Shown: positions 53,580 to 63,363 of the stretch, piece by piece
Layout of the letters: every line of letters begins with the position of its first letter
How positions within the stretch are numbered: the first letter of the stretch is position 1
DNA from: Caenorhabditis remanei
Lineage: Eukaryota; Nematoda; Chromadorea; Rhabditida; Rhabditidae
Direction of reading: 5' to 3'
NCBI RefSeq assembly: GCF_010183535.1
Contig: NC_071329.1
Coordinates: 16,444,879-16,508,878, forward strand
Length of the DNA stretch: 64,000 nt
The notes under the pieces: model-generated
The model's database searches: none
The model's input: the letters and a program-made list of their open reading frames with translations, nothing else
What the model was told of the DNA's origin: nothing
Translations under genes and position numbers: made by a program

Positions 53580-55735
53580 CTGTGCTTATCCCCTATTTCT
53601 TTCTTACGTATTCATTGCCTTGCAGTGTCCCCACGTTCTCCACCAATCGATATATTCTTCCGATTCCAGTATCCGTCTTCTTTGAACTGTTCTCAACCAT
53701 CAAAATGAATTCCATACCGTTGCAATATGAAAGTTTGAAAGCAGTCCTGATTCATATGGATCCCAACGTTCGGTAAGCTCCCGTTCATCTTTAATTTTTT
53801 CTCCAAAACATTAACATTTTATAGGTTCCAAATTTCGCGTCGACTACCTGCGATCCGCTCAACTGAAAAACTCGTGCCACTCAGAATTCGGAAATTGAAG
53901 CTAGACGGCGTTTCTACGGCAGTTGATAATACATTTTATGATTTGGGAATCTATCGAGACTACGAGCCAGGCGTGAAAGCTCCAAGGAATGTTAAGATGT
54001 ACAATGATTTCACTGGAACTTTTCATGATCTGGATGAATACGGATTTCAGACCTATTCGGATTCTGTTTTGGATGCTGGAGACATCTCCTTCCAACATCC
54101 AAATGGCCCACCTTTCCAAATGGGCACTGACGACATTACTGAAAAAGTCTATACAGAAGAATTGAAGGTCTATGAGAAGGCGATGTATCTCCGAACTGGC
54201 CAGCTACCAACAGGAAAGGCTCTAGAGGAACCGGATACTAGTGACGAATGGGGCCGTTTTAAACGAAATCCGTCTGAAATATGCGATGGAAACGCCAATG
54301 AATATTCTGGAGGATTTCGCCGACGACGCTCGCTCCAATCTTGTTCCTTTTGAATGTCGTCGTTTCGATCGGAAACCACCATACACTTGCTACATTCAGC
54401 TGACTGTCATCTGTAACAAGAAAACGAAACTAATCGAAAGATATGCATACAACATGAAGCTTTACGAAGCGATGAAACGATTGAATACATTGCTTTTTGG
54501 AGGAAGACGCCCAGGAATTCAAGCTCAAAGTGTCCAGTTGCCGAGATTTGGCGCCGTTTTGAGACTGCCAATCGGGTTTAGAGTGAAAACCAAACAACTT
54601 GAAAACGGGTATTCTTTGAATGAGTGGAGCGAAGGTGTCAATCTGATGCTAGACGCCTCTTGTTTCCCATTGAATGTTCTTAAACTGCCGATTTACAATA
54701 GAGAAAGAGAAGATTTTGAGTTGCCGATAGTCAGAGATGCTAAGAAGTTAATTGTTCACAACTCTGACTCACAATTCGATATTCTACCGATTCTCACAAC
54801 TCTTTCTAATAAAGAGGTGGTTCTGGCGGCTACATATAGAGAGGTTCCAATTCAATCATATTTTGAATTAATCGAAAACTGGCTAGATGCCGATAAGCCT
54901 GTCGGAACTTGTTACTCATTTGGAATAAAGGAAGAAGATACAGCAAAAGAGCTTCTCAAGGTTATCAAAAGCCGTGTGGAGAACACAAAGAGGACTAAAA
55001 GGTTTGATTGATTAGTACATTTTTTCAGACTAATATTGGAGTTATAATACTTCGAGAAAGTATAGTTTCTGATCACAAAAGTCTCGATGCTTTTTAGTTC
55101 TTTTTCCCAAAAAAAATGTATGGTATAAGGACCCGGAGTTTCGATAATTTCCCTATAAATACAATTCTTACCAAGAAGATTCATCGATACGCCCACTGAC
55201 CGGTCCAGTTTTAAAATGTTCGATAACGAAATTTCCGGTTTTGGAACACACTGAAAACTTTAAACAATAGAACGTGTCGGGGAAACGCATCTAGAAATCA
55301 CTCAAAATTTTCCAAAATCGAGAAGATTTTCGAGAAGTTTTTCCCGAGAATCTTCTCGAAATGGTCAGGGATCGAGAAAATAATATCGATGCCCACACTG
55401 CCTACATCTTGATTATTTCCGGAAAAAATGAAATCTATATTTTCAGATGTATCTCTGTCATCACTGGAAACAACACAAAACTCGAAGTGTTCTATGTCCC
55501 TATCAAAAATCCACGCAGTCGAGAGCAAAAGGATTTCATGTACAATTGCAAATGGGTTCTCAAAATACGGATTGTACGATTATAAATGACCGAATATTGA
55601 TTTATGCTTCGAAAAATTTTGAGAATACTTCCCGTTATTCATTTTCTGTTACGTTGTTTTCTAATCTTTTTGCTGCTTGAATGATTTTTTCATTACCAAT
55701 TGAAGTGTTTATTTGAATTAGGTTGAAAGATTTTA
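53580..55735. repeat. Right arm of the second inverted duplication
   Basis: Reverse-complement partner of 49545-51540. It carries the frameshifted DUF3557 copy at 53705-55585. Its last intron (55002-55446) is 160 bp longer than in the other arm, so the arms have diverged by indels. Confidence 0.88.
53705..55585 (+). pseudogene. DUF3557 sub-group 4 copy with one-base frameshift
   Basis: Exons are 53705-53772, 53825-55001 and 55447-55585 (MNSIPLQYESLKAVLIHMDPNVR...). Against its mirror at 49689-51414 it has one extra base near 54258 (GGCCGTTTTAAACG here, GGCCGTATAAATA there). The frame shifts after EEPDTSDEWGR and then stops. The downstream frame keeps every family motif (LVPFECRRFDRKPPYTCYIQL, LYEAMKRLNTLLFGGRR, NWLDADKPVGTCYSFGI) and the last exon is clean, so the lesion is recent or a sequencing error. 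Unlike its mirror it keeps the canonical FECRR. Confidence 0.82.
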
Positions 55736-56029
55736 CAACAGGTTTTGTGGAGTGCGAAGCGTAAGGCAGCGTAAATAAAAGCGCTCCGTCGCACAGGGGT
55801 TGGCGCGGTGCCAAATTCAAATTTAATGTTGATTTTTCGTATCTTTCAATATTAACCGCAACGCGCACGCACCGCGACTCGGGGGAAAATTCAAAATTTC
55901 AGAATCCCATTGCGCCCTCGAAGCATTATAATAACAGAAATCTTCAAACAAAATACTTTATTTCCAAACAAACTCCCCAACAATAAACAAGAAATTCAAA
56001 TAATTATTAGAATCACAGTGATTTTTCAA
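55736..56029. other. Short intergenic gap
   Basis: This lies between the inverted duplication and the 3' end of the ariadne gene. It contains GC-rich pieces (GGTTGGCGCGGTGCC near 55798, CGCGCACGCACCGCGACTC near 55862). I see no gene. Confidence 0.45.
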
Positions 56030-59000
56030 TCACTCAATGAATTTCCAAACATCTTGTTCGATTCCTTCTTTGCAATGATTCAACAATGCATTGCGACGTT
56101 GTTCGACATATCGACACTTGTCCTGAACCTTCAGTTTCAACGTCTTCAAATTCTCCCCCTCCAAATCTTGCTCCAAGAATCCGGAGAGTTGCTCAGTCGC
56201 CATTTCCATATCCTTCTGATTTGTCTCAAACATCATTGAATGGTTGTTCTTCCGGAGAAAATAGGCGAAGACATATGTGAACATCATAGTTCTACGAGCA
56301 AGAGACAACACATTGACAGCTTCTCTCAGGAATTGGACCTCTGTCCAGGTCATGGAATGATTCTGCATTTGTTCCATCTTCATATTCATTTTCGCAATGA
56401 GACGCTCCTCCATTTTCAGACTCTGCTCATGGGTACGGTAGCGGTTGTAGAAGAACAGATAGCGGTCATGGTTGTTACGGAATTGACTACGGTTGTTCTC
56501 AGCGGCTTGGTCGAAACTGGAAACTTTCTAGTCAGGCTTGTCAAGGACCGGCTTCAAGAAATGAACCAATTTTTTAAAACTTAAAAAAAAATGTTTTAAA
56601 TTTTTCATCAAAAATGTGAACATTTTCGATGATTTTTTCGGAATTTCTTCTAATTCTGAATCATAGTCAAAAATTAGTTTTTTTTGCGAAAAAATTCAAA
56701 ATCTTTTGAAAAAAACTCAAAAATGTTGAAATTGGAAATTTCGCACCAATTTACACCCTTGACCTCTCAAAAATCGGCAAAAAGGGGCGGAGCCTTGGAA
56801 GAATGGGAGACTAAAAATGTGGGCGGAGCTTACTATTAGGAAGGCTACGGACACCACATTTTCCACGAAATTTCCCAATTTTTGTATTTAGGCTCCGCCC
56901 ACTCTGATGTTGAACCAAAACCAGCAAACTTCTAGAAAGTGCGCGGAGCCTATTAGGAGAAAAACTCTGAACTTCTGACAAAATTAAACCAAAAAATATG
57001 GAAAGTTAAAACTTGAAAATTCCCAGAAAAGGGTGTGGCTTAAAACTTTAAAATGGGCGGAGTCTTTCCCAAAATTTTGTCAGGTTTCAACCCCCTTTCT
57101 TCAAAAAAAGGGTACTCATTTTTTAATAAAATTTTTCGAAAATTCAGAGTTAAATTGCTTAAATTAACATACATATTCATGTTTTGATTGAATTTTAAAT
57201 TTTCGGTCGAAAACTAGACTTTTTCAAAAAAAATTTTAATTCAAATTTTTAAAATTTATTCAAAACATGTTTCCAAGCGGGCTGATCTGACCGGGGCCGA
57301 GAACAATTTTGGTTTTGGCCCGGTCCCTGAGAAGTCTGCCTATTAGCACTGCACGCTTCTTACAACCGCGCTCTACCGAAACCGAATGAAATTGTGTGCG
57401 AAATTGAGAAACTTAGAGAAAAATAGACATTTCTCAAGGACATTTCGGTAGAGCGCAGTTGTAAAAAGCGTATCGAGCTAACTAGGAAATGTTCCAGACG
57501 TAACGTGGCCTTTCAAATTGGGTCATATCCTATAAGGCACTTCTGAATACGCTGATTCCGAATATGGAATCCAATTTTGCTGAACACTTCATTGAACTGA
57601 GATATAAGCATTTGAAGTCATTTCTAGGGCAAAAGTTGCATTTTTCAAGAGGCTGAAAATCAATTTTCGACTCAATTTTTTTATCTTTTTCTGTGTAATA
57701 CGTGTGAATTGAGGTTGAAAAAGCACATTAGAAACTTTTTCTAGTAAAAACAGTTTTCAGGAAAAGTTAAATCACGACGGTGCAAATGCCAAAAATGAAA
57801 GTGATACAATTATTTTCCTGAAATCTGTTTTTACTAGAAAACATTTTAATGTGCTTTTTCAACATCAATTCACACGTATTACACAGAAAAAGTTAGAAAA
57901 ATTGAGTCGAAAATTGATTTTCAGCCTCTTGAAAAATGCAACTTTTGCCCTAGAAATGACTTAAAATGCTTATATCTCAGTTCAATGAAGTGTACAGCAA
58001 AATTGGATTCCATATACGGAATCAGCGTATTCAGAAGTGCCTTATAGGATATGACCCAATTTGAAAGGCCAAATTACGTCTGGAACATTCCCTAGTAAGA
58101 AATCTGTGAACCATCTCCCCCACTCACTCACCTATTACAATTGTACCACGCATTCGCATGAACCGACCACGCATTCATACAAATCCAGCAAAACTGATAT
58201 CCACATTTCGGATTTGTGCATCTGATATAGTTGCACCCTCCATTCTTCTGAATCGACGTCAAACACTTCGGACAGTCCTTCGTGTTCTCAATAATCCATG
58301 TGGCTGTCTCACTACTCTCTCCACATTTTTTGACCCATAATTTCATTTGTCGACAGTCGACCGGCTCGTGCCAATCGTTGGAACAAGCGAAGCAGAAGCG
58401 TGTTCCACAGGTACAAACGATGAGGTGGGGATCACAAGTGGAACCTTTCACCGCCTTCCCACAATCGATTCCGGGACACCATTCGAGGTAGACATTGGTT
58501 TTCACGTAGTTGTTGAGGATGACTCGGTGATACGTGTCAAGTACTTTGGTGTCATCGGAAATACACTTGACGACTTGCTCATCAGGAATAATCAATTGAC
58601 ATTTCGGCGCCATGCACTCAATTTCGCTCTGTCCCTCTTTGATCTTCTCCGTCAGATATGCCTTCCAGCATTGACTACAAGCCATATGAGCGCAGGACAG
58701 ACCTGTGAGCGGTGCCATGTCACAACAGATGTCACACTCGCCATCTGCCGAAGAAGGCGTGTGAAGAGGGATGTTGGCTGCTGAGAGAAAAGTTTCCAGG
58801 TCAGCGCTGTCATAGAATTTGTCAATCAATGCTTCCTGATTCCATTTGTGGTTTTGCAACAGAATACGACAGACTCCTTTGGTAACTTGAATAGTTTCTT
58901 GAACACTTGCTATGACTTCTTCCATGTCAGATTTTAAGCCTTCGCGGTCGAGAATCTGGAATTAAAAATTTTTTTTAATTCTAGAAAAGTGGCTAACCTG

Positions 59001-59060
59001 ATCATCAACCGTCTCCTGCTCAAAACTATCATCATCGTACATGTCATCATCGGAACTCAT
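56030..59060 (-). CDS. Ariadne-type RBR E3 ubiquitin ligase
   Basis: Exons 58998-59060 (MSSDDDMYDDDSFEQE...), 58132-58955 and 56030-56516 sum to 1374 nt, 457 residues. Domain order is: acidic start; helical UBA-like region (VCRILLQNHKWNQEALIDKFYD); RING1 (CDICCDM ... CAHMACSQCWKAYL); IBR (YLEWCPGIDCGKAV ... CTCGTRFCFACSNDWHEPVDC); and RING2/Rcat (CPKCLTSIQKNGGCNYIRC) with the catalytic Cys in GGCN. The last exon is the Ariadne domain (NRYRTHEQSLKMEERL ... LEQDLEGENLKTLKLKVQDKC). The family transfers ubiquitin from E2 through a Cys thioester and works with neddylated cullins. The 1.6-kb second intron is full of foldback elements. It is related to C. elegans ari-1; orthology is not tested. Confidence 0.92.
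57341..57482. mobile_element. Foldback element in ariadne intron
   Basis: Third copy of the family at 2283 and 11859. The left arm is TTAGCACTGCACGC then TTCTTACAACCGCGCTCTACC; the right arm has GGTAGAGCGCAGTTGTAAAA before AGCGTATCGAGCTAAC. Confidence 0.75.
57486..58091. mobile_element. 606-bp foldback transposon in ariadne intron
   Basis: Arms of about 280 bp are reverse complements (left begins GAAATGTTCCAGACGTAA, right complement GGAATGTTCCAGACGTAA). The flanks are CTAG on both sides (57482-57485, 58092-58095), a self-complementary tetramer as with the 1.7-kb foldback at 46441. There is no coding content. Confidence 0.82.
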
Positions 59061-59452
59061 TTTGATGGTCTGCCTGGAATGAGAGGAAGTTAGAGAAGAA
59101 ATGAAATTCTATAAGAAATCGGATTCATATATTTCATTACGTGGATTATGCTAAATGTCAGTTTATTCGATTCAGTTACAAGAATATTGATTAGAACGGA
59201 ACGATGTCTCTAGTTAGGAAGAGGTTGAATCAATATACAAGTGAAAACGGGGAAAAGGAGAATGAAGATACATATGCGTTCTTCTTATATCGAGTTATGG
59301 CAAAACCGCGACGCAGCACGCATCGCACTCACAACCTTGTACACCTGCTTAGAAATTTCCCGTGAGACCAATGTAACCGTTGCGAGGGAGGTATGCAAAC
59401 ATTCCCAGAGAACAATTATAAAGAACAATTACTCAAATTATTTTTACATCAT

Positions 59453-59535
59453 GGTTCTTGTAACCGCGCCCTGCCGAATAGAGGTACGCAAAAAGAAGAA
59501 TAGAGCGCAGTTGTAAACACTGGGCTGCCCTAATA
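59453..59535. mobile_element. Fourth, degenerate copy of the short foldback family
   Basis: The left arm GTTCTTGTAACCGCGCCCTGCCGAA and right arm AGAGCGCAGTTGTAAACACTG match the arms at 2283, 11859 and 57341 with more changes and a shorter loop. Confidence 0.6.
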
Positions 59536-59985
59536 TACAGTACCCCTCAAAAGATTATCAACATTGGCTGTTTTCAGTGGAAAATGACCAACTTTGGCAG
59601 TGTATTTCGGAGTCATCTGAATGTCTGACAAATTTTATTTTGCATGGGTTGGACAGAGCCAAAACAGCACATAATTTTTGTAGTTGATCATTTTTTGGTA
59701 GGTATACTATTTTGAAAGTTACAGATAATCAAAGTCATTTCTCCCGGAAATCGACTAATTTCAGTGTATATTAGCGAAATTTTGGAGTTTTGACAACCTG
59801 TAACTTTTAAGATACCGTTTCAACGAAAAAATAGACAAATACAAAAATGATGTGCTATTTTCGCTCTGTCCAACCCATACAAAATTGAGTTTATCGAATA
59901 ATCAGGTGACACCGAAATAGACTGTCAAAGTTGGTCATTTTCTACTGAAAACAAAACAACCAAAGTGCATAACCCCTTGAACCGA
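59536..59985. mobile_element. Mariner-like foldback element
   Basis: Long inverted arms. The left begins TACAGTACCCCTCAAAAG and includes GAAAATGACCAACTTTGGCAGT. The right contains CTGTCAAAGTTGGTCATTTTC and ends CCCCTTGAACC. Mid-arm GGGTTGGACAGAGC pairs with GCTCTGTCCAACCC. The ends and TA context suggest a mariner-derived non-autonomous element. It is related to 44915-45305. Confidence 0.72.
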
Positions 59986-60063
59986 CATCTGCAAAAAACC
60001 AAGATGACACCATACAAAAATTATAAAACCATATTTATTTTGCAAATGTGTGAACACAGATAA

Positions 60064-60521
60064 TCAGTTTAAATTGTTCCATTTACAGACAAAACGTTTA
60101 TCTGAATTTTGGTGGCATTGGACCTGAAATTCAAGATTTCTATCAAAATACCCACTATCAAAATACTCACAATATTCACAAGTCTTTGTGCATAATTCGA
60201 TTTCTTCTTTCAACGATCCTAACAGTTTACGGTAGCATCCCAATTTTGACAACGGACACATGCTCTTTCCATTCGAATCTAGTTGATCTTAACACGCAAC
60301 TTGCCGAATTTTTGATTCTTTACAACACATTTGATTGATAACTTCGTAGGAGCCAAGGGGACACATACCCATGGGAGAGGCTATAAAAGGATTCAGGTTA
60401 CTGTAACTCGGAATTTTCAGAAGAGTAACTTACGTCCATATTCTCCTCCTTCTTCACAAATTGTCTTCTGCGCGGAGCAGAGAACTATGGAAACCGCTAA
60501 GATTGTTAGAGAATAATTCAT
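60064..60521 (-). CDS. Small secreted cysteine-rich protein (ShKT-like C-terminus)
   Basis: Exon 1 (60436-60521) encodes a clear signal peptide (MNYSLTILAVSIVLCSAQ) and ends at a gtaagtt donor. The next coding part has CPLGSYEVINQMCC. A stop follows in that frame, so a further intron or a lesion must lie before 60261. The last part (60064-60261) carries CPLSKLGC ... CTKTCEYC, the cysteine spacing of a ShKT-type domain, and ends KWNNLN. A 48-bp intron (gttgta to aactag) would join the frames but removes the CC pair. It is likely extracellular. The gene structure is uncertain and it may be a pseudogene. Confidence 0.5.
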
Positions 60522-60729
60522 GGCTTTTTGAAATGAAGATTTTGAAATTAAGGAACGCATTTATACGTTCGAACCGAACTTGAACTTAAGCTGGTCAAAC
60601 ATTCACACTGCCAGGTGGCAAGTCACTAGATAGACTGTTGTTTGGCCGATGATCCACTTCGAAAGTTTTGATTTTAATTGCCAAATTAAATTGAACATAG
60701 ATATCAAACACTGTACTAATTTGATCTCA

Positions 60730-62800
60730 TCGTGCTTCCTTTACTGATATTCACGCTCTCAGCTGTAGAATTCGCAATCTCTCCAAAACCATTCGTGGCA
60801 ACTACGCCAGAACTGAGAAAATCCTCATGAAATCTCCACATACTTCCGTTGCCCGCTCGCTCATCACTAGAAGATTAAAAACCGTATCCAGTATTCCTTC
60901 CCTCACCTTCCAAGGACGTGTCGTCTGTTCCGACTCAGAGAAAGCCTCTATTTTCTCATCTTCCTTTTTGTCTAACTTCAAGACTTCTCCTCCTGCTTCA
61001 TACGTTGCTCCTCATCTCTCCTCCTCTCGCCCTTCATCTTCCCCTTTGCTTGACAATGATTTGTTCGCTCCTTGGGTTATTGAGCATGCCCTACTAAAAC
61101 TTCCTCCTCGCTGTGGCTTTTCTCCCCACCTCGCCAATTTTTTCCTGATTAAAAAATGTGCCACTTCTATATCTCTTCCTCTCTCGATAATCTTTGGTGA
61201 ATCTCTCCGCTCTTCATTAGTTCCGCTTTCTTGGAAGAAGGCTGTAATTATACCGGTGCACAAAAAGGTAATCCTGGTTGCCCGGAAAACTACCGCCCCA
61301 TCTCGCTCACGGACCCCTTTTCCAGAATTTTCGAGAGAATTATTTGTAACCGAATTAAATTAGATTGTCTTCACAAACTCTCTGCACACCAACACGGTTT
61401 TCTCGCCAAGCGCTCCTGTCCTAGTTCCCTTGTTCAAGTTGTTACCAACTACAAGATAATTCTCAAAACTCACGGTTCCCTGGATGTTGTCTTCTTTGAT
61501 TTCAAGAAGGCGTTCGACCAGGTTCCTCTCAATTTACTTCTAAACAAGCTTGCCTTATTTGACATTCCACCTCTCTTTATCTCTTGGTTTTCTGATTTTC
61601 TCACCTCCCGTTCCTTTTCCGTCAAAGTTAACAGTACCACCGATCCTTCCTCTGCTCTGATCCACTCTGGTGTCCCTCAGGGATCCGTCTCGGGACCTCT
61701 ATTATTCCTCTTGTATATTAACGATTTATTAATCAGCCTTCAATCTATCCCTTATCTCCACTTCGCTGCTTATGCTGATGATATAAAAATTTACTCCCAC
61801 CTTCCCTCCAGCCTCCAAGCAGGTATTGACTTGGTCTCCGACTGGGCAGTTTCCAATGATCTTCCTTTGGCTCATTCCAAAACGGGTTTACTCCGCTTGG
61901 GTTCCCTCAACCCCTCTCACCGGTTTCACATCGTTGGCTCTCCCATTCTAGATTCCCACTCTGTTCGTGATCTCGGAATTCTCTTTGAACCTGACCTCAA
62001 GTTTTCTGCCCACATTAAAAAGTCAGTATCTCTAGCTCGTCTTCGCTCTTCCCAAATCCTCAAATCTTTCAAGTCTAATAATCCGGCATTTTACTCTTTT
62101 CTATTCAAAACATATGTTCTTCCTATTCTTGAATACGCTTCTGTCATTTTCTGTCTTGCCCCCTCCTCATCCCTCTCCAGACTTCTTGAATCCACTCTTC
62201 GAATTTACTCTAGGAAAACTCTCCAACGATGCAATATCGCTTTCTCATCTTATTCGCATCGTCTAGAACTTCTCTCTATCTACTCTATTAGACACCGTAG
62301 ACTCAAATCCCAATTACTCCTCCTGTATAAATTTATAGCTGGCGCATCTCATTTTCCCAATCTCAATTCCTTTATCAGACTGTCAAGTTCTCCACGAAGA
62401 CCCATGACTCTCATTTATGTCTCCCCCCTCTCCGACAATTTTTTCTCTTTTATCCTTCCCATCTGGAATGCCATTGTTGCCAATGTTAGTAGTTTCCTCT
62501 CCCCCTCCCAATTTGAACATCTTCTTGACTCTGCCATTACCCGGTTTTAATTTATTATCTCATCTGGTCATTTTGTTAAATACATATCTTTATTCTCTCC
62601 TTTAATTTGCCTTCTACGGTTATCTCTTCCCCCTTGCCAACTTGTCTGCCTACCCTCCTTTTTATATTTATTCTCATTCCCCGTTTCCTATGTATCATGT
62701 CATCCCTATTTTCTACTCGAAACTGTCTCGTGAGGGATCGTTTCCAGTCTTTTGCATCTTTTTGGTTTCCTTTTAGTCACAATAAATTAAATTAAATTAA
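60730..62800 (+). mobile_element. 5'-truncated CR1-like non-LTR retrotransposon
   Basis: The endonuclease region is absent; similarity to a LINE reverse transcriptase runs from about 60740 to 62550. The 3' end has no poly(A) but a short ATTAA array (AATAAATTAAATTAAATTAA, 62781-62800), typical of CR1-group elements, which end in short tandem repeats. I did not find a convincing target duplication. Confidence 0.82.
60740..62550 (+). pseudogene. Reverse transcriptase of the LINE, frameshifted
   Basis: The upstream part (HALSCRIRNLSKTIRG..., to WKKAVIIPVHKK) and the downstream part (NPGCPENYRPISLTDPF onward) are in different frames. The change is at an A-run near 61264, consistent with one lost base. 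RT motifs in order are NYRPISL, DVVFFDFKKAFDQVP (first catalytic Asp), GVPQGSVSGPLLFLLYINDL and YADDIKIY (catalytic Asp pair). A thumb-like region follows (RDLGILFEPDLKFSAHIKKS) and a C-terminal YRN-type tail. The rest is open to TAA at 62548. It is not mobile by itself. Confidence 0.88.
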
Positions 62801-63363
62801 GGAAGAAAGAAAACCAATTTTGGAGCAAAAATAAAGGCGCTGATACAGATCGAAGTTTTGGCCTGAAAAATCGGTTTTTCCCTTATTTCTCGAAACTTAT
62901 TCGGCAAAAAAAAGACCCATCCATAATAAATGAAGATCTATTTGTTGCGGATTTTTTGAGCTATAATAGAGGTGAAAACGTCAAGAAATAGAGAGCTGGA
63001 TACAGTTTGAAGTCGAAAATTCGCCAAAAAATTTTCAGTGAAAAATAGGGTTTTCTTCAAAAAATTATCAAATACAATACACAAAAGACATAAAATCATG
63101 GTTTTTAGAAGAATAATTGTTTTTTCTTGATGTATTCATCACATTAACCTTTATTTATACGAATTTTTCTTGTTTTTTGCTCAAAAATCACGTGTTATGT
63201 GATATGAAATCCCAATTTTTCTCTAAAATCTATGATTTTCCAGAAGTTCAAGCAATTGGGTACATTGTAAAACGGGTCCAGTGCCAGAAGAATAGAATTC
63301 GTTCGAATTGGTTAGTGTAAAATCAAATTTGAATCATAGTTTAGTGGGAACGATTTCAGAATA
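62801..63363. other. Intergenic or upstream region of the last gene
   Basis: AT-rich, with no recognised exon. A TTTCAG acceptor at about 63353-63358 just precedes the ATG at 63364, so either a short upstream exon or a trans-splice site is likely. Confidence 0.5.

Noticed and set aside
58158..58784. Plus-strand frames up to 145 residues
   Set aside because: They are antisense to the ariadne RBR exon, which has strong domain evidence.
59241..59516. 91-residue plus-strand frame upstream of the ariadne gene
   Set aside because: It overlaps a foldback copy at 59453-59535 and shows no family similarity or splice support.
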